Source: Oscillospiraceae bacterium (GTDB lineage: Bacteria > Bacillota > Clostridia > Oscillospirales > Acutalibacteraceae). Taken from it: a DNA stretch of 5,054 bases. Numbering within the stretch: the stretch's first letter is position 1; each line of letters opens with the position of its first letter. The DNA is taken from assembly GCA_031273775.1 (NCBI GenBank), contig JAISRF010000219.1:1-5054 (forward strand), given 5' to 3'. The notes beneath the pieces are model-generated. The model searched no databases and was not told the origin of the DNA. It was given only the letters and a program-made list of their open reading frames with translations. The translations under genes and the position numbers were made by a program. Shown here piece by piece: positions 1 through 5,054 of the stretch.

Positions 1-164
1 GAGGTTCCGCAGCCGCTCAGGACAATCCGCCCGGCACAGTCCCCCAGCAGCCGCACAATTTTTTCTGCGGTGTCATAATCCAAATTTTCTGTCAGTCCGG
101 CCAGCGACTGCGTTTCCACCTCTAACGTGCGCCGCACCTCGCTGATTAGCTCTGCTGTGCTCAT
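1..164 (-). CDS. SIS-domain sugar-phosphate isomerase, KpsF/GutQ-like (N-terminal fragment, cut by left window edge)
   Basis: Only the first 54 codons are visible; the gene runs off the left edge. The ATG at 164-162 follows an AAGGAG site at 173-178 with an 8-base spacer, so the start is well supported. The fragment has a charged N-terminal helix (residues 1-28) and a second helix (31-43). A hydrophobic beta strand GRIVLSGCGTS follows at about 45-55, with the final Ser codon only partly inside the window. The Gly-Cys-Gly-Thr-Ser loop after a strand is the typical first sugar-phosphate-binding loop of SIS domains. The helix-helix-strand layout matches arabinose-5-phosphate isomerase-like (KpsF/GutQ/KdsD) proteins and the generic Firmicutes SIS proteins related to them. 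It starts 16 bases after the stop of the GH140-like gene, so it is probably co-transcribed and acts in the cytoplasm on a sugar phosphate. Substrate and any C-terminal CBS domains cannot be judged here. Other SIS enzymes remain possible. Confidence 0.72.
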   Translation of the reverse strand, partial: MSTAELISEVRRTLEVETQSLAGLTENLDYDTAEKIVRLLGDCAGRIVLSGCGT

Positions 165-172
165 TTCAATTA

Positions 173-178
173 CTCCTT
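173..178 (-). promoter_or_regulatory. Ribosome binding site of the SIS-domain gene
   Basis: AAGGAG on the minus strand lies 8 bases before the ATG at 164. It sits inside the 16-base gap after the TAA stop (183-181) of the preceding gene. This fixes the start and supports translation from a shared message. Confidence 0.7.
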
Positions 179-180
179 GT

Positions 181-1467
181 TTATTGCCGTTTTGTCCCCA
201 GAATCAGCGAATCGCTGTTGGACGGGGAGGGCAGCAGTCTGCTGACGCTTTCCCCCTTGCCCGGGTAAATCTTCGGCGTCATCACCCGGCGGTTTTCCAA
301 ATCAATCTCAACCACCTCATAACCGGACAGGTCAAGGTTAAACCCGATTTCCGCCGCGTAAGGCGTGTAAACGGCAAAGCGGGAACCGTCCCGCGATTTG
401 GAAGCTCGGATTTCCTCCGTCGCGTTGAGGGTCAGCTTCGCGGGAGAAAGCTCAGCCAAATGATATTGCCCGAACAGCCATTTCAGGTAACTCATATCCC
501 AAGCGCCCGGCAGCCGCAGGGCATCTTGAAAATCCAGCGGGGTATTGGCAAAACCGGGATTGGGAAAGGTTGCATCCAACCGGTGGACACTCCAAATGCC
601 GTGTGCGCCGTAGGTTATTCCCGCCTTTGCGCCGGACAGAACGCTCTGCCAAGCGGCTCTTCGCACTTCAAAGGCGTGATGACGTCCGTAGGACGAGCCT
701 TGACCGTGGGCTTCATAACAGGGTTCCGCGTTGACGATGGGGCGGGGCTTCTTTTTAAGAAACGCCTCCGCCAGATGATAGGCGTGGTGCTGCCCGCCGC
801 CGTTGTGACAGGATTGGTAAACGTAAAAATCCAGCAATGGATTGTTTTCAATGGATTCCGGCAAACTGCTGTGTTCCCCGGAAATGTGCATGGTGGTCAG
901 CGCTTCGGGCGCATTTTTTTTCACCGTCTCGAGCGCGTCGGTGTAATACGCGGCCGCCGTTTCCCCCACGAAATCGGTGTCGCCGCTCACCATGTAAATC
1001 GGCTGAAACTCGGAAAACAGCTTCACCGCATATTCAACGTAAGGCGCAACTGCTTCACGGGGGATCGCGCCGACACTTCCCATCCCTGAAGCCCACGTTT
1101 TCGGGATGTAATTCGCCCACAGCAACACCAGCACGGGCACAAAGCCATATGCCCGCGCAAGCGCGATCCGTTCCCTCGCGTTTTGAAAATAGACCTCGTT
1201 TGGCTTTAAGTAATCGTGATTCCCTTCCAGCGTTTGAGCAAAGGGCTTGCAGGTTTCCACATATCCGCTCGCGTCCCATTGGGGGAGTACGTTGATTTGC
1301 AGGGCGTTAAACCCTTGCCGCCTCCGGTATTCCAGATAATTTTCCCATTCGGACATGGAAAGCGAGGTCAGCGCCGACCACACTGTATCAGCCATATAAA
1401 AGAAACTTTCGTTTTCGAGTATGAAACCGTCTTGCTCCCGGTTAATCGTAATCGGCGCAAATACCAC
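181..1467 (-). CDS. DUF4038 / GH140 (apiosidase-like) glycoside hydrolase, cytoplasmic
   Basis: The 428-residue protein matches the DUF4038 (apiosidase-like, GH140) TIM barrel along most of its length. Residues counted from the GTG at 1467 are: DTVW at 27-30 near the first strand, YRRRQGFNALQ at 47-57, KPNEVYF at 88-94, SGDTDF at 161-166, HISGEHSS at 194-201, NAEPCYE at 246-252, EVRRAAWQSVLSGAKAG at 267-283 and YGAHGIW at 286-292. In GH140 the catalytic acids sit in the 'GGD' loop and the 'GEPxYE' strand; the counterparts D163 and E248 (with E252) are present. Residues from about 350 on form a small beta-rich domain like the collagen-binding-type C-terminus of the family. There is no signal peptide, so it probably acts inside the cell on an imported glycoside. 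The reading frame is open to a TTG at 1497, but the only Shine-Dalgarno-like site precedes the GTG at 1467; an ATG at 1482 has none. The family call is firm; apiose specificity is not. Confidence 0.85.
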   Translation of the reverse strand: MVFAPITINREQDGFILENESFFYMADTVWSALTSLSMSEWENYLEYRRRQGFNALQINVLPQWDASGYVETCKPFAQTLEGNHDYLKPNEVYFQNARERIALARAYGFVPVLVLLWANYIPKTWASGMGSVGAIPREAVAPYVEYAVKLFSEFQPIYMVSGDTDFVGETAAAYYTDALETVKKNAPEALTTMHISGEHSSLPESIENNPLLDFYVYQSCHNGGGQHHAYHLAEAFLKKKPRPIVNAEPCYEAHGQGSSYGRHHAFEVRRAAWQSVLSGAKAGITYGAHGIWSVHRLDATFPNPGFANTPLDFQDALRLPGAWDMSYLKWLFGQYHLAELSPAKLTLNATEEIRASKSRDGSRFAVYTPYAAEIGFNLDLSGYEVVEIDLENRRVMTPKIYPGKGESVSRLLPSPSNSDSLILGTKRQ

Positions 1468-1473
1468 GCTAAT

Positions 1474-1480
1474 CTCTCCC
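1474..1480 (-). promoter_or_regulatory. Ribosome binding site deciding the GTG start of the GH140-like gene
   Basis: GGGAGAG on the minus strand is followed, 8 bases after its GGGAG core, by GTG at 1467-1465. The upstream in-frame TTG (1497) and ATG (1482) lack a purine-rich site at the proper distance. The stop of the previous gene lies at 1502, so a TTG start would leave only 4 bases between genes and no room for its own site outside the upstream coding sequence. Confidence 0.5.
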
Positions 1481-1501
1481 ATTTTCAACAGATACAAATA
1501 T

Positions 1502-2881
1502 TTATTTCCATGTGAGCTTTATGCTTTTTAGGGTGGGAATGACATCGGCAATTTTGAAATAAATCTTCTTTTTCGTCCACGTGGCTTCCTTCACCAAACC
1601 CCAGTCACTGCCGTCATATTTCATTTTGAACCAGAACAGATATTCAATCTGCGGAAGGTTCGCGATCTGGTTGATGATGTTCTCCGCCGCAGTCGCCGCA
1701 ACCGCTTCATCTGAAATATTAACCCCCATGGCCGTGATCCAGATCGGCAGAAATTCGCTGTTATTGGCTTTTTTCATCGCGGTGAACTGCTCCATGGTTT
1801 TACCCAAAACGTCCTTCTGCTTCGCGCCGACTTCATTGTAAACCACGGTGTTGAAGGGGTGAATACTGACCGCGTCCAGCGGAAAACGGTTATATTTGGC
1901 GATGAACGCTTTCACCGCGGCGGATTTATAAACCGCGTCCATGTAAGCCACCGCGTCGGTGTTATAACCGGCCGCGCTGTATTTGTCGCTGTATTCGGCG
2001 CGAACTGACATCCCGCAGATGTAAACCTGCTTGCCGCCCGTCCATTTTTCGGTGAAATAGCATTTTTCATAAATGGCCGAAATGACTTTTCCGTAAGTTT
2101 CCGGGTCAATGTAAAAATGATTGTTCGGTTCGTCCCAAATTTCAAACTGCGTGACGCCCAAAGCGAAAAAGTGCTGAATGATGAGCTTGACCCGGCTGGT
2201 GATGGTATTGATGACGGCGTCGGTGATTTGCATGTTCCAGCCTTCGCCCGTTCCCGCGGGCTTCTGAACATTCGGAAGCTGCAAATAATCGTTGGAAATC
2301 AGCACCATCGGCATGACGTCATAGGTTTTTCCCAGCGCGATGGTCTTGTCGTAAAGATAAAAATCGGGGCTGTCGGGATCGCCGCCGCTCTTGTCAAGCC
2401 GGAGGGTCATCCGCATCCGTTTAATGCCCAACTCCTCGTAGGATTCAAATTCCCGAGCCATCGTGTCCGCGCCCTGAAATTCGGGGTCAAGCCCGAAGAA
2501 ACGGCTGCGGTCGTCCTTCAGCCACGGCGCGTCCACGGGAGTTTCCGGGTTATAATCAGTGATGGGCTTGGTCACAATGTTCGGCGGACGAACCGATCCT
2601 TTGCTGGAGGACGCTTTTGAGCTTGCGCCCGCGGTGCTACCCGCGCTGGCGCCTTGAGCGATTGAGCCGACCGCGCCCGCTTCGCTGTCCGCCGCGCTGT
2701 CTTCGCCGGAGGTTTCTCCGGTTTCGCCGCCGGAGCCGGTTTCATCGCTTTCGGTTCCCGTTTGGGCCGAAGAATCCTCAGTTGACGGGTCGCTTTCATC
2801 TCCGGGCGTTTTTTTGCACGCCGCCAACGGCGTGACCAGCAGCGCAAGGAGCATCAGCGCAATCAAAAATCGTTTTTTCAT
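1502..2881 (-). CDS. Surface lipoprotein with a GH39/GH5-like TIM barrel, probable pseudo-glycosidase
   Basis: The 459-residue protein starts with a lipoprotein signal peptide: KKR, a hydrophobic stretch at 5-19 and lipobox LAAC with Cys22 as the lipidated residue. Residues 23-97 are a low-complexity Ser/Gly/Glu/Asp/Ala linker, acidic at first and then Ala/Ser-rich. From about 118 to 459 the pattern is that of a (beta/alpha)8 glycosidase of clan A (GH39/GH5-like). Supporting motifs are IKRMRMTLRL at 153-162, the acid/base strand FEIWDEPNNHF at 246-256 with Glu251, SIHPF at 339-343 and WFKM....DWGLV at 417-430. The strand-7 motif normally ending in 'WITE(x)G' reads WITAMG at 381-386, so the usual nucleophile Glu is Ala384. 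It is therefore probably non-hydrolytic, or unusual, and may bind glycan at the cell surface. It starts 26 bases after the solute-binding protein gene, with AGGAGG 10 bases before its ATG. The exact family is uncertain. Confidence 0.8.
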   Translation of the reverse strand: MKKRFLIALMLLALLVTPLAACKKTPGDESDPSTEDSSAQTGTESDETGSGGETGETSGEDSAADSEAGAVGSIAQGASAGSTAGASSKASSSKGSVRPPNIVTKPITDYNPETPVDAPWLKDDRSRFFGLDPEFQGADTMAREFESYEELGIKRMRMTLRLDKSGGDPDSPDFYLYDKTIALGKTYDVMPMVLISNDYLQLPNVQKPAGTGEGWNMQITDAVINTITSRVKLIIQHFFALGVTQFEIWDEPNNHFYIDPETYGKVISAIYEKCYFTEKWTGGKQVYICGMSVRAEYSDKYSAAGYNTDAVAYMDAVYKSAAVKAFIAKYNRFPLDAVSIHPFNTVVYNEVGAKQKDVLGKTMEQFTAMKKANNSEFLPIWITAMGVNISDEAVAATAAENIINQIANLPQIEYLFWFKMKYDGSDWGLVKEATWTKKKIYFKIADVIPTLKSIKLTWK

Positions 2882-2891
2882 TGGGAATATT

Positions 2892-2897
2892 CCTCCT
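2892..2897 (-). promoter_or_regulatory. Ribosome binding site of the barrel lipoprotein gene
   Basis: A perfect AGGAGG on the minus strand ends 10 bases before the ATG at 2881. It lies wholly in the 26-base gap after the TAA stop (2910-2908) of the solute-binding protein gene. The spacer is slightly long. Confidence 0.7.
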
Positions 2898-2907
2898 GTC
2901 GTTTTGG

Positions 2908-4242
2908 TTACTTTGTAATCAGATTTTTGAACTCATCCAAATTGGCCTGCGTTTTGGACTTGACCGCCGCGAATTCGGAAGCCGGTTCCTTTGTCGAGGT
3001 CTGCCACGCGCCGTAATACGCCAAATCCGCATCCACCGTTTGTGCGCCGCCGCCCGGCACCAGCTTAAACTGATCAGACATTTCCTTGAAGAATCGGATA
3101 GTGTTGTCGTCCGCGCCAATACTCTTGTAATAATCAATCTGATCCGAGCGGCTGTCGGGGCCAAGCTCCGCCAGCTTGTTGTAAATCAGCCCGGTATATT
3201 CGGGATTCGGAAGATTCTTCGGCATCATAAACATCCGGCAGTCCTGCACATAAGGCGCGCCCTGCTCGGTGCCGTCCATTTTCGGGAACGGAACGAAGCC
3301 GTAGTTGATATCGAGCTTGGAAAAGGTGCTGGCCGCGCTCCAAATGTAATAGGGGAAGAAAGCGGCCTCTCCCTCGGCGAACGCCTTGCTCACTTTATCC
3401 CACATGCTTTCCGGGTGGAACACCTTTTGTTTGCGCAAATCGCGCAGATATTGCACCACCGCCATTGACCTGGGATCGTCAAGACCGAAAATCCAGTTGT
3501 TGTCACCTTTGTCGAGCACCTTTCCGCCGCCGCCCGCGTAAAGGAAAAACTCCGAGATAGCGTTGCTGATAACCATGCCGTAGGTGCGGGAGCCGCTGTC
3601 GGTCGCCCCGGTCGCCACGGTCAATTGTTCCTTCAGCTTGGTAAACGTCCATTCCCCGCGTTTGTAAATTTCGCCCGGGTCTTCAATCCCTTTGGCCTCC
3701 AGCACGTCCTTGTTGTAAAAAATGCCGGGGATGTTGTCGGTGTAAGTATATTTTGAACCGTAAACGTTCCCGTTCCACGTGCCCGCCTTGGTAATCTGCT
3801 GGTTCATGTTCGGGCTGGCAAGATCAAGGGCTGCGATGGTGTTCTGGGCGTATAAATCCTTGGAAGCCAGCAGTGAATAAAAGGTTTTCAGCGGCGCGTC
3901 AAGAATGTCGAAGGGTTTATCCCCCGCCATGATGGAGGTGTGAACCTCGCTGGCGATGGTTCCATCGCTCGGATATGCGCGGAAGGAAATTTTGCAATTG
4001 TAAAGCCTCTCGATTTCTTCGTATTTGTCCAAATACAAGTCCGCCATCCGGTAGGAACCGCGCTGTAAATCGGAATAGCCCGCGTAATGGGAGCCGATGA
4101 TGAATTCATAGCCGTGCATATCCAGCGCCGCCTCACCGCTCGCCGAGCCTTGGGCGGGTTGCTTCGGCTGACAAGCCGACAGGGGCAGCACCGCGAGTGA
4201 AAGACCCAAGCAGCAAACCGCCGTGAAACATTTTCTCTTCAA
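2908..4242 (-). CDS. Extracellular solute-binding lipoprotein of a sugar-type ABC transporter
   Basis: The 444-residue product has a lipoprotein signal: KRK, hydrophobic residues 6-21, and lipobox LSAC with Cys24. The mature part follows the family 1 (carbohydrate) solute-binding pattern. Hinge-lobe segments include MAGDKPFDILDAP at 105-117, the very typical IPGIFYNKDVLEAKGIEDPGEIYKRGEWTF region at 171-200, AFAEGEAAFF at 287-296, and YGFVPFPKMDG at 314-324, which is the common 'G-V-PFPK' signature. These proteins capture sugars or oligosaccharides outside the membrane and hand them to two permeases, but no permease or ATPase gene is in the window. Translation starts at TTG (4242), supported by AGGAGGGG at 4255-4248 and by the lysine/arginine-rich start of the signal peptide; no in-frame ATG fits. 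It lies upstream of two glycosidase-fold genes, which supports a carbohydrate ligand, although the ligand itself cannot be read from sequence. Confidence 0.9.
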   Translation of the reverse strand: MKRKCFTAVCCLGLSLAVLPLSACQPKQPAQGSASGEAALDMHGYEFIIGSHYAGYSDLQRGSYRMADLYLDKYEEIERLYNCKISFRAYPSDGTIASEVHTSIMAGDKPFDILDAPLKTFYSLLASKDLYAQNTIAALDLASPNMNQQITKAGTWNGNVYGSKYTYTDNIPGIFYNKDVLEAKGIEDPGEIYKRGEWTFTKLKEQLTVATGATDSGSRTYGMVISNAISEFFLYAGGGGKVLDKGDNNWIFGLDDPRSMAVVQYLRDLRKQKVFHPESMWDKVSKAFAEGEAAFFPYYIWSAASTFSKLDINYGFVPFPKMDGTEQGAPYVQDCRMFMMPKNLPNPEYTGLIYNKLAELGPDSRSDQIDYYKSIGADDNTIRFFKEMSDQFKLVPGGGAQTVDADLAYYGAWQTSTKEPASEFAAVKSKTQANLDEFKNLITK

Positions 4243-4247
4243 ATTGT

Positions 4248-4255
4248 CCCCTCCT
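4248..4255 (-). promoter_or_regulatory. Ribosome binding site fixing a TTG start for the solute-binding protein
   Basis: AGGAGGGG on the minus strand lies 5 bases before TTG at 4242-4240 (7 bases from the AGGAGG core). The strong site and the immediately following Lys-Arg-Lys of the signal peptide decide the rare TTG start. Confidence 0.75.
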
Positions 4256-4284
4256 AATCATTGATCAAAATCCGGTTTCTCCGC

Positions 4285-4315
4285 CCGGACGGGCTTGAAG
4301 TCGAAACCCGCCCGG
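4285..4315 (-). terminator. GC-rich hairpin between surface-protein and solute-binding-protein genes (possible terminator, attenuator or processing stem)
   Basis: On the minus strand the arms CCGGGCGGGTTT (4315-4304) and AAGCCCGTCCGG (4296-4285) pair over 12 bases with two G-U wobbles, closing a 7-base loop CGACTTC. The stem begins 12 bases after the TGA of the surface-protein gene. No run of T follows directly; the nearest T-rich bit (ATTTTG) begins about ten bases later. A classical intrinsic terminator is therefore not proven. It could limit read-through or stabilise an mRNA end so that the two genes are expressed at different levels. The stem itself is seen; its role is inferred. Confidence 0.45.
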
Positions 4316-4327
4316 AGCGTTTGCGTG

Positions 4328-5054
4328 TCAGACGCGCCGCCGTTTCGCGGCAAGGAACAAGACCCCTCCCGCGAGCAAAGCCGAAAGCGCGGTCAGCACA
4401 AACGCAAGCGGAAGATTGTTTCCGGTGTCGGCGTTTTCCCTGCTGTCATTTGTGCCGAACTTCTGGAATCTGGCTTCCAGCGGATAGGTGAATTTCTCCG
4501 CCACAAAGGCGTAGCCGGCGTCCTTGCCCAGAACCGTTCCGTCAATGAACCAGCCCGCGAATTCTTGGCCCGCCGCCGGAGTCGCCCGCAATTGAACCGT
4601 GGTTCCAGCGGGGATGTTGCGAACGTCCGCGCCGCCCGCGTCAATGGTGACCGTACCGCCTTCTGCGGGTGAAACCGTGACCAGAACCGCCGCCTGCTTC
4701 TCGGAGAAACGCGCCGTCAGATTCGCGCCGCCGTCACTCATCGCGAAGGTGTAAACCAATTCTCCGCTGACTAAGGTTTCGCCGTCAAACCAGCCATCGA
4801 ACCAGTAGCCCTCTCCGACGGTCGCGGTCGCCGTGAGGCTTGTGCCGTAAGGAATACCGTCCGCTGGAAAGCCGCCGGTGTCCAAGGAAGCCAGCCCGCC
4901 GGTGGTCGCCGACACCGCCGCCGAATAGGTTTTCGCCGCGAATTTCGCGGTCAGCACAGTTGCTTCCTCCGGCATTTTGAAGGTATATTCCGCGTTGGCG
5001 CTCACTTTGACGCCAGCCTCATTGTACCAGCCGTCAAACGCGTACCCCGCGGCC
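4328..5054 (-). CDS. Repeat-containing, membrane-anchored surface protein (C-terminal part; N-terminus beyond right window edge)
   Basis: The frame is open to the right edge, so the GTG at 5005 is not taken as the start; 241 C-terminal residues are visible. They contain one partial and two full copies of a roughly 80-residue beta-rich repeat, each with a G-(Y/Q)-x-F-(D/A)-GW(Y/F) motif, a (Y/T)xF segment and an ending like LTARF or LEARF. This is typical of InlB B-type (Listeria-Bacteroides, divergent Flg_new_2-like) repeats found in large cell-surface proteins. A short polar spacer follows (about 200-213, with NADTGNN at 207-213), then a hydrophobic segment at 214-236 and the tail KRRRV. This is the layout of a wall- or membrane-anchored protein, but no LPxTG motif is present. 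Likely roles are adhesion or as a stalk for an N-terminal domain outside the window, possibly an enzyme. Its link with the sugar genes downstream rests only on position, and the hairpin between them weakens it. Confidence 0.8.
   Translation of the reverse strand, partial: AAGYAFDGWYNEAGVKVSANAEYTFKMPEEATVLTAKFAAKTYSAAVSATTGGLASLDTGGFPADGIPYGTSLTATATVGEGYWFDGWFDGETLVSGELVYTFAMSDGGANLTARFSEKQAAVLVTVSPAEGGTVTIDAGGADVRNIPAGTTVQLRATPAAGQEFAGWFIDGTVLGKDAGYAFVAEKFTYPLEARFQKFGTNDSRENADTGNNLPLAFVLTALSALLAGGVLFLAAKRRRV
4457..5053 (-). repeat. Tandem InlB B-type protein repeats (one partial, two full copies)
   Basis: The encoded repeats span 5053-4931 (partial, 41 residues), 4930-4697 (78 residues) and 4696-4457 (80 residues). 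Aligned landmarks are GYAFDGWY / GYWFDGWF / GQEFAGWF in mid-repeat, YTFKM / YTFAM / YAFVA after it, and LTAKF / LTARF / LEARF at the end. The first two resemble each other most and the last is more divergent. The similarity is at protein level; the DNA copies are not near-identical. More copies are likely beyond the right edge. Confidence 0.7.

Noticed and set aside
127..1089. Long plus-strand open frame of 320 codons opposite the GH140-like gene
   Set aside because: It lies antisense to a gene with clear family motifs, its translation is Arg/Val/Gly-rich without a recognisable domain, and it has no good ribosome site. It is a composition shadow.
2117..2620. Plus-strand open frame of 167 codons opposite the barrel lipoprotein gene
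   Set aside because: It is antisense to conserved barrel motifs and has no domain or start signal of its own.
2881..3468. Plus-strand open frame of 195 codons opposite the solute-binding protein gene
   Set aside because: It is fully antisense to a well supported gene, the translation looks like a reverse-frame artefact, and no upstream ribosome site was seen.
4261..4268. TTGATCAA palindrome near the ribosome site of the solute-binding protein gene as an operator
   Set aside because: Eight bases are too short to stand out from chance, and there is no promoter-like sequence around it.
4295..4672. Plus-strand open frames over the anchor region of the surface protein
   Set aside because: They are Arg-rich reverse translations of the repeat and anchor coding sequence; the minus-strand reading has the repeats, helix and tail.
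4328..5005. Treating the GTG at 5005 as the real start of the surface protein
   Set aside because: The frame stays open to the window edge and the upstream residues complete the GYAFDGWY motif of a repeat, so the gene begins outside the window.

Overview
The window carries five protein genes, all on the minus strand and closely packed (gaps of 16, 26, about 34 and 85 bases). This looks like one transcription unit read from right to left. Strong AGGAGG-type ribosome sites, TTG and GTG starts, two lipoproteins with classical lipoboxes, and a surface protein with InlB-type repeats and a C-terminal membrane anchor suggest a Gram-positive (monoderm) anaerobe of the Firmicutes, most likely Clostridia. 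The base composition is moderately GC-rich by eye. The species cannot be named from this sequence.

In transcription order: (1) 5054-4328 is the C-terminal part of a repeat-built, membrane-anchored surface protein whose N-terminus lies beyond the right edge. (2) An 85-base gap holds a 12-bp hairpin. (3) 4242-2908 is a sugar-type ABC transporter solute-binding lipoprotein with a TTG start. (4) 2881-1502 is a lipoprotein with an acidic low-complexity linker and a GH39/GH5-like TIM barrel; its expected catalytic nucleophile position is Ala instead of Glu. (5) 1467-181 (ORF open from 1497) is a DUF4038/GH140 (apiosidase-like) glycosidase without a signal peptide. (6) 164-1 is the N-terminus of a SIS-domain (KpsF/GutQ-like) sugar-phosphate isomerase cut by the left edge.

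Taken together this reads as a small glycan-use locus. A binding protein captures a sugar or oligosaccharide, a surface lipoprotein with a probably inactive glycosidase fold may bind or present glycan, a cytoplasmic GH140-like enzyme would cleave the imported glycoside, and a SIS isomerase would handle the sugar phosphate. No transporter permease or ATPase gene, regulator, promoter, RNA gene, mobile element or CRISPR array is visible. The substrate and the joint function are inferences from family and context. The most unusual point is the Glu-to-Ala change in the barrel lipoprotein, next to a GH140-like gene that keeps its candidate catalytic acids.
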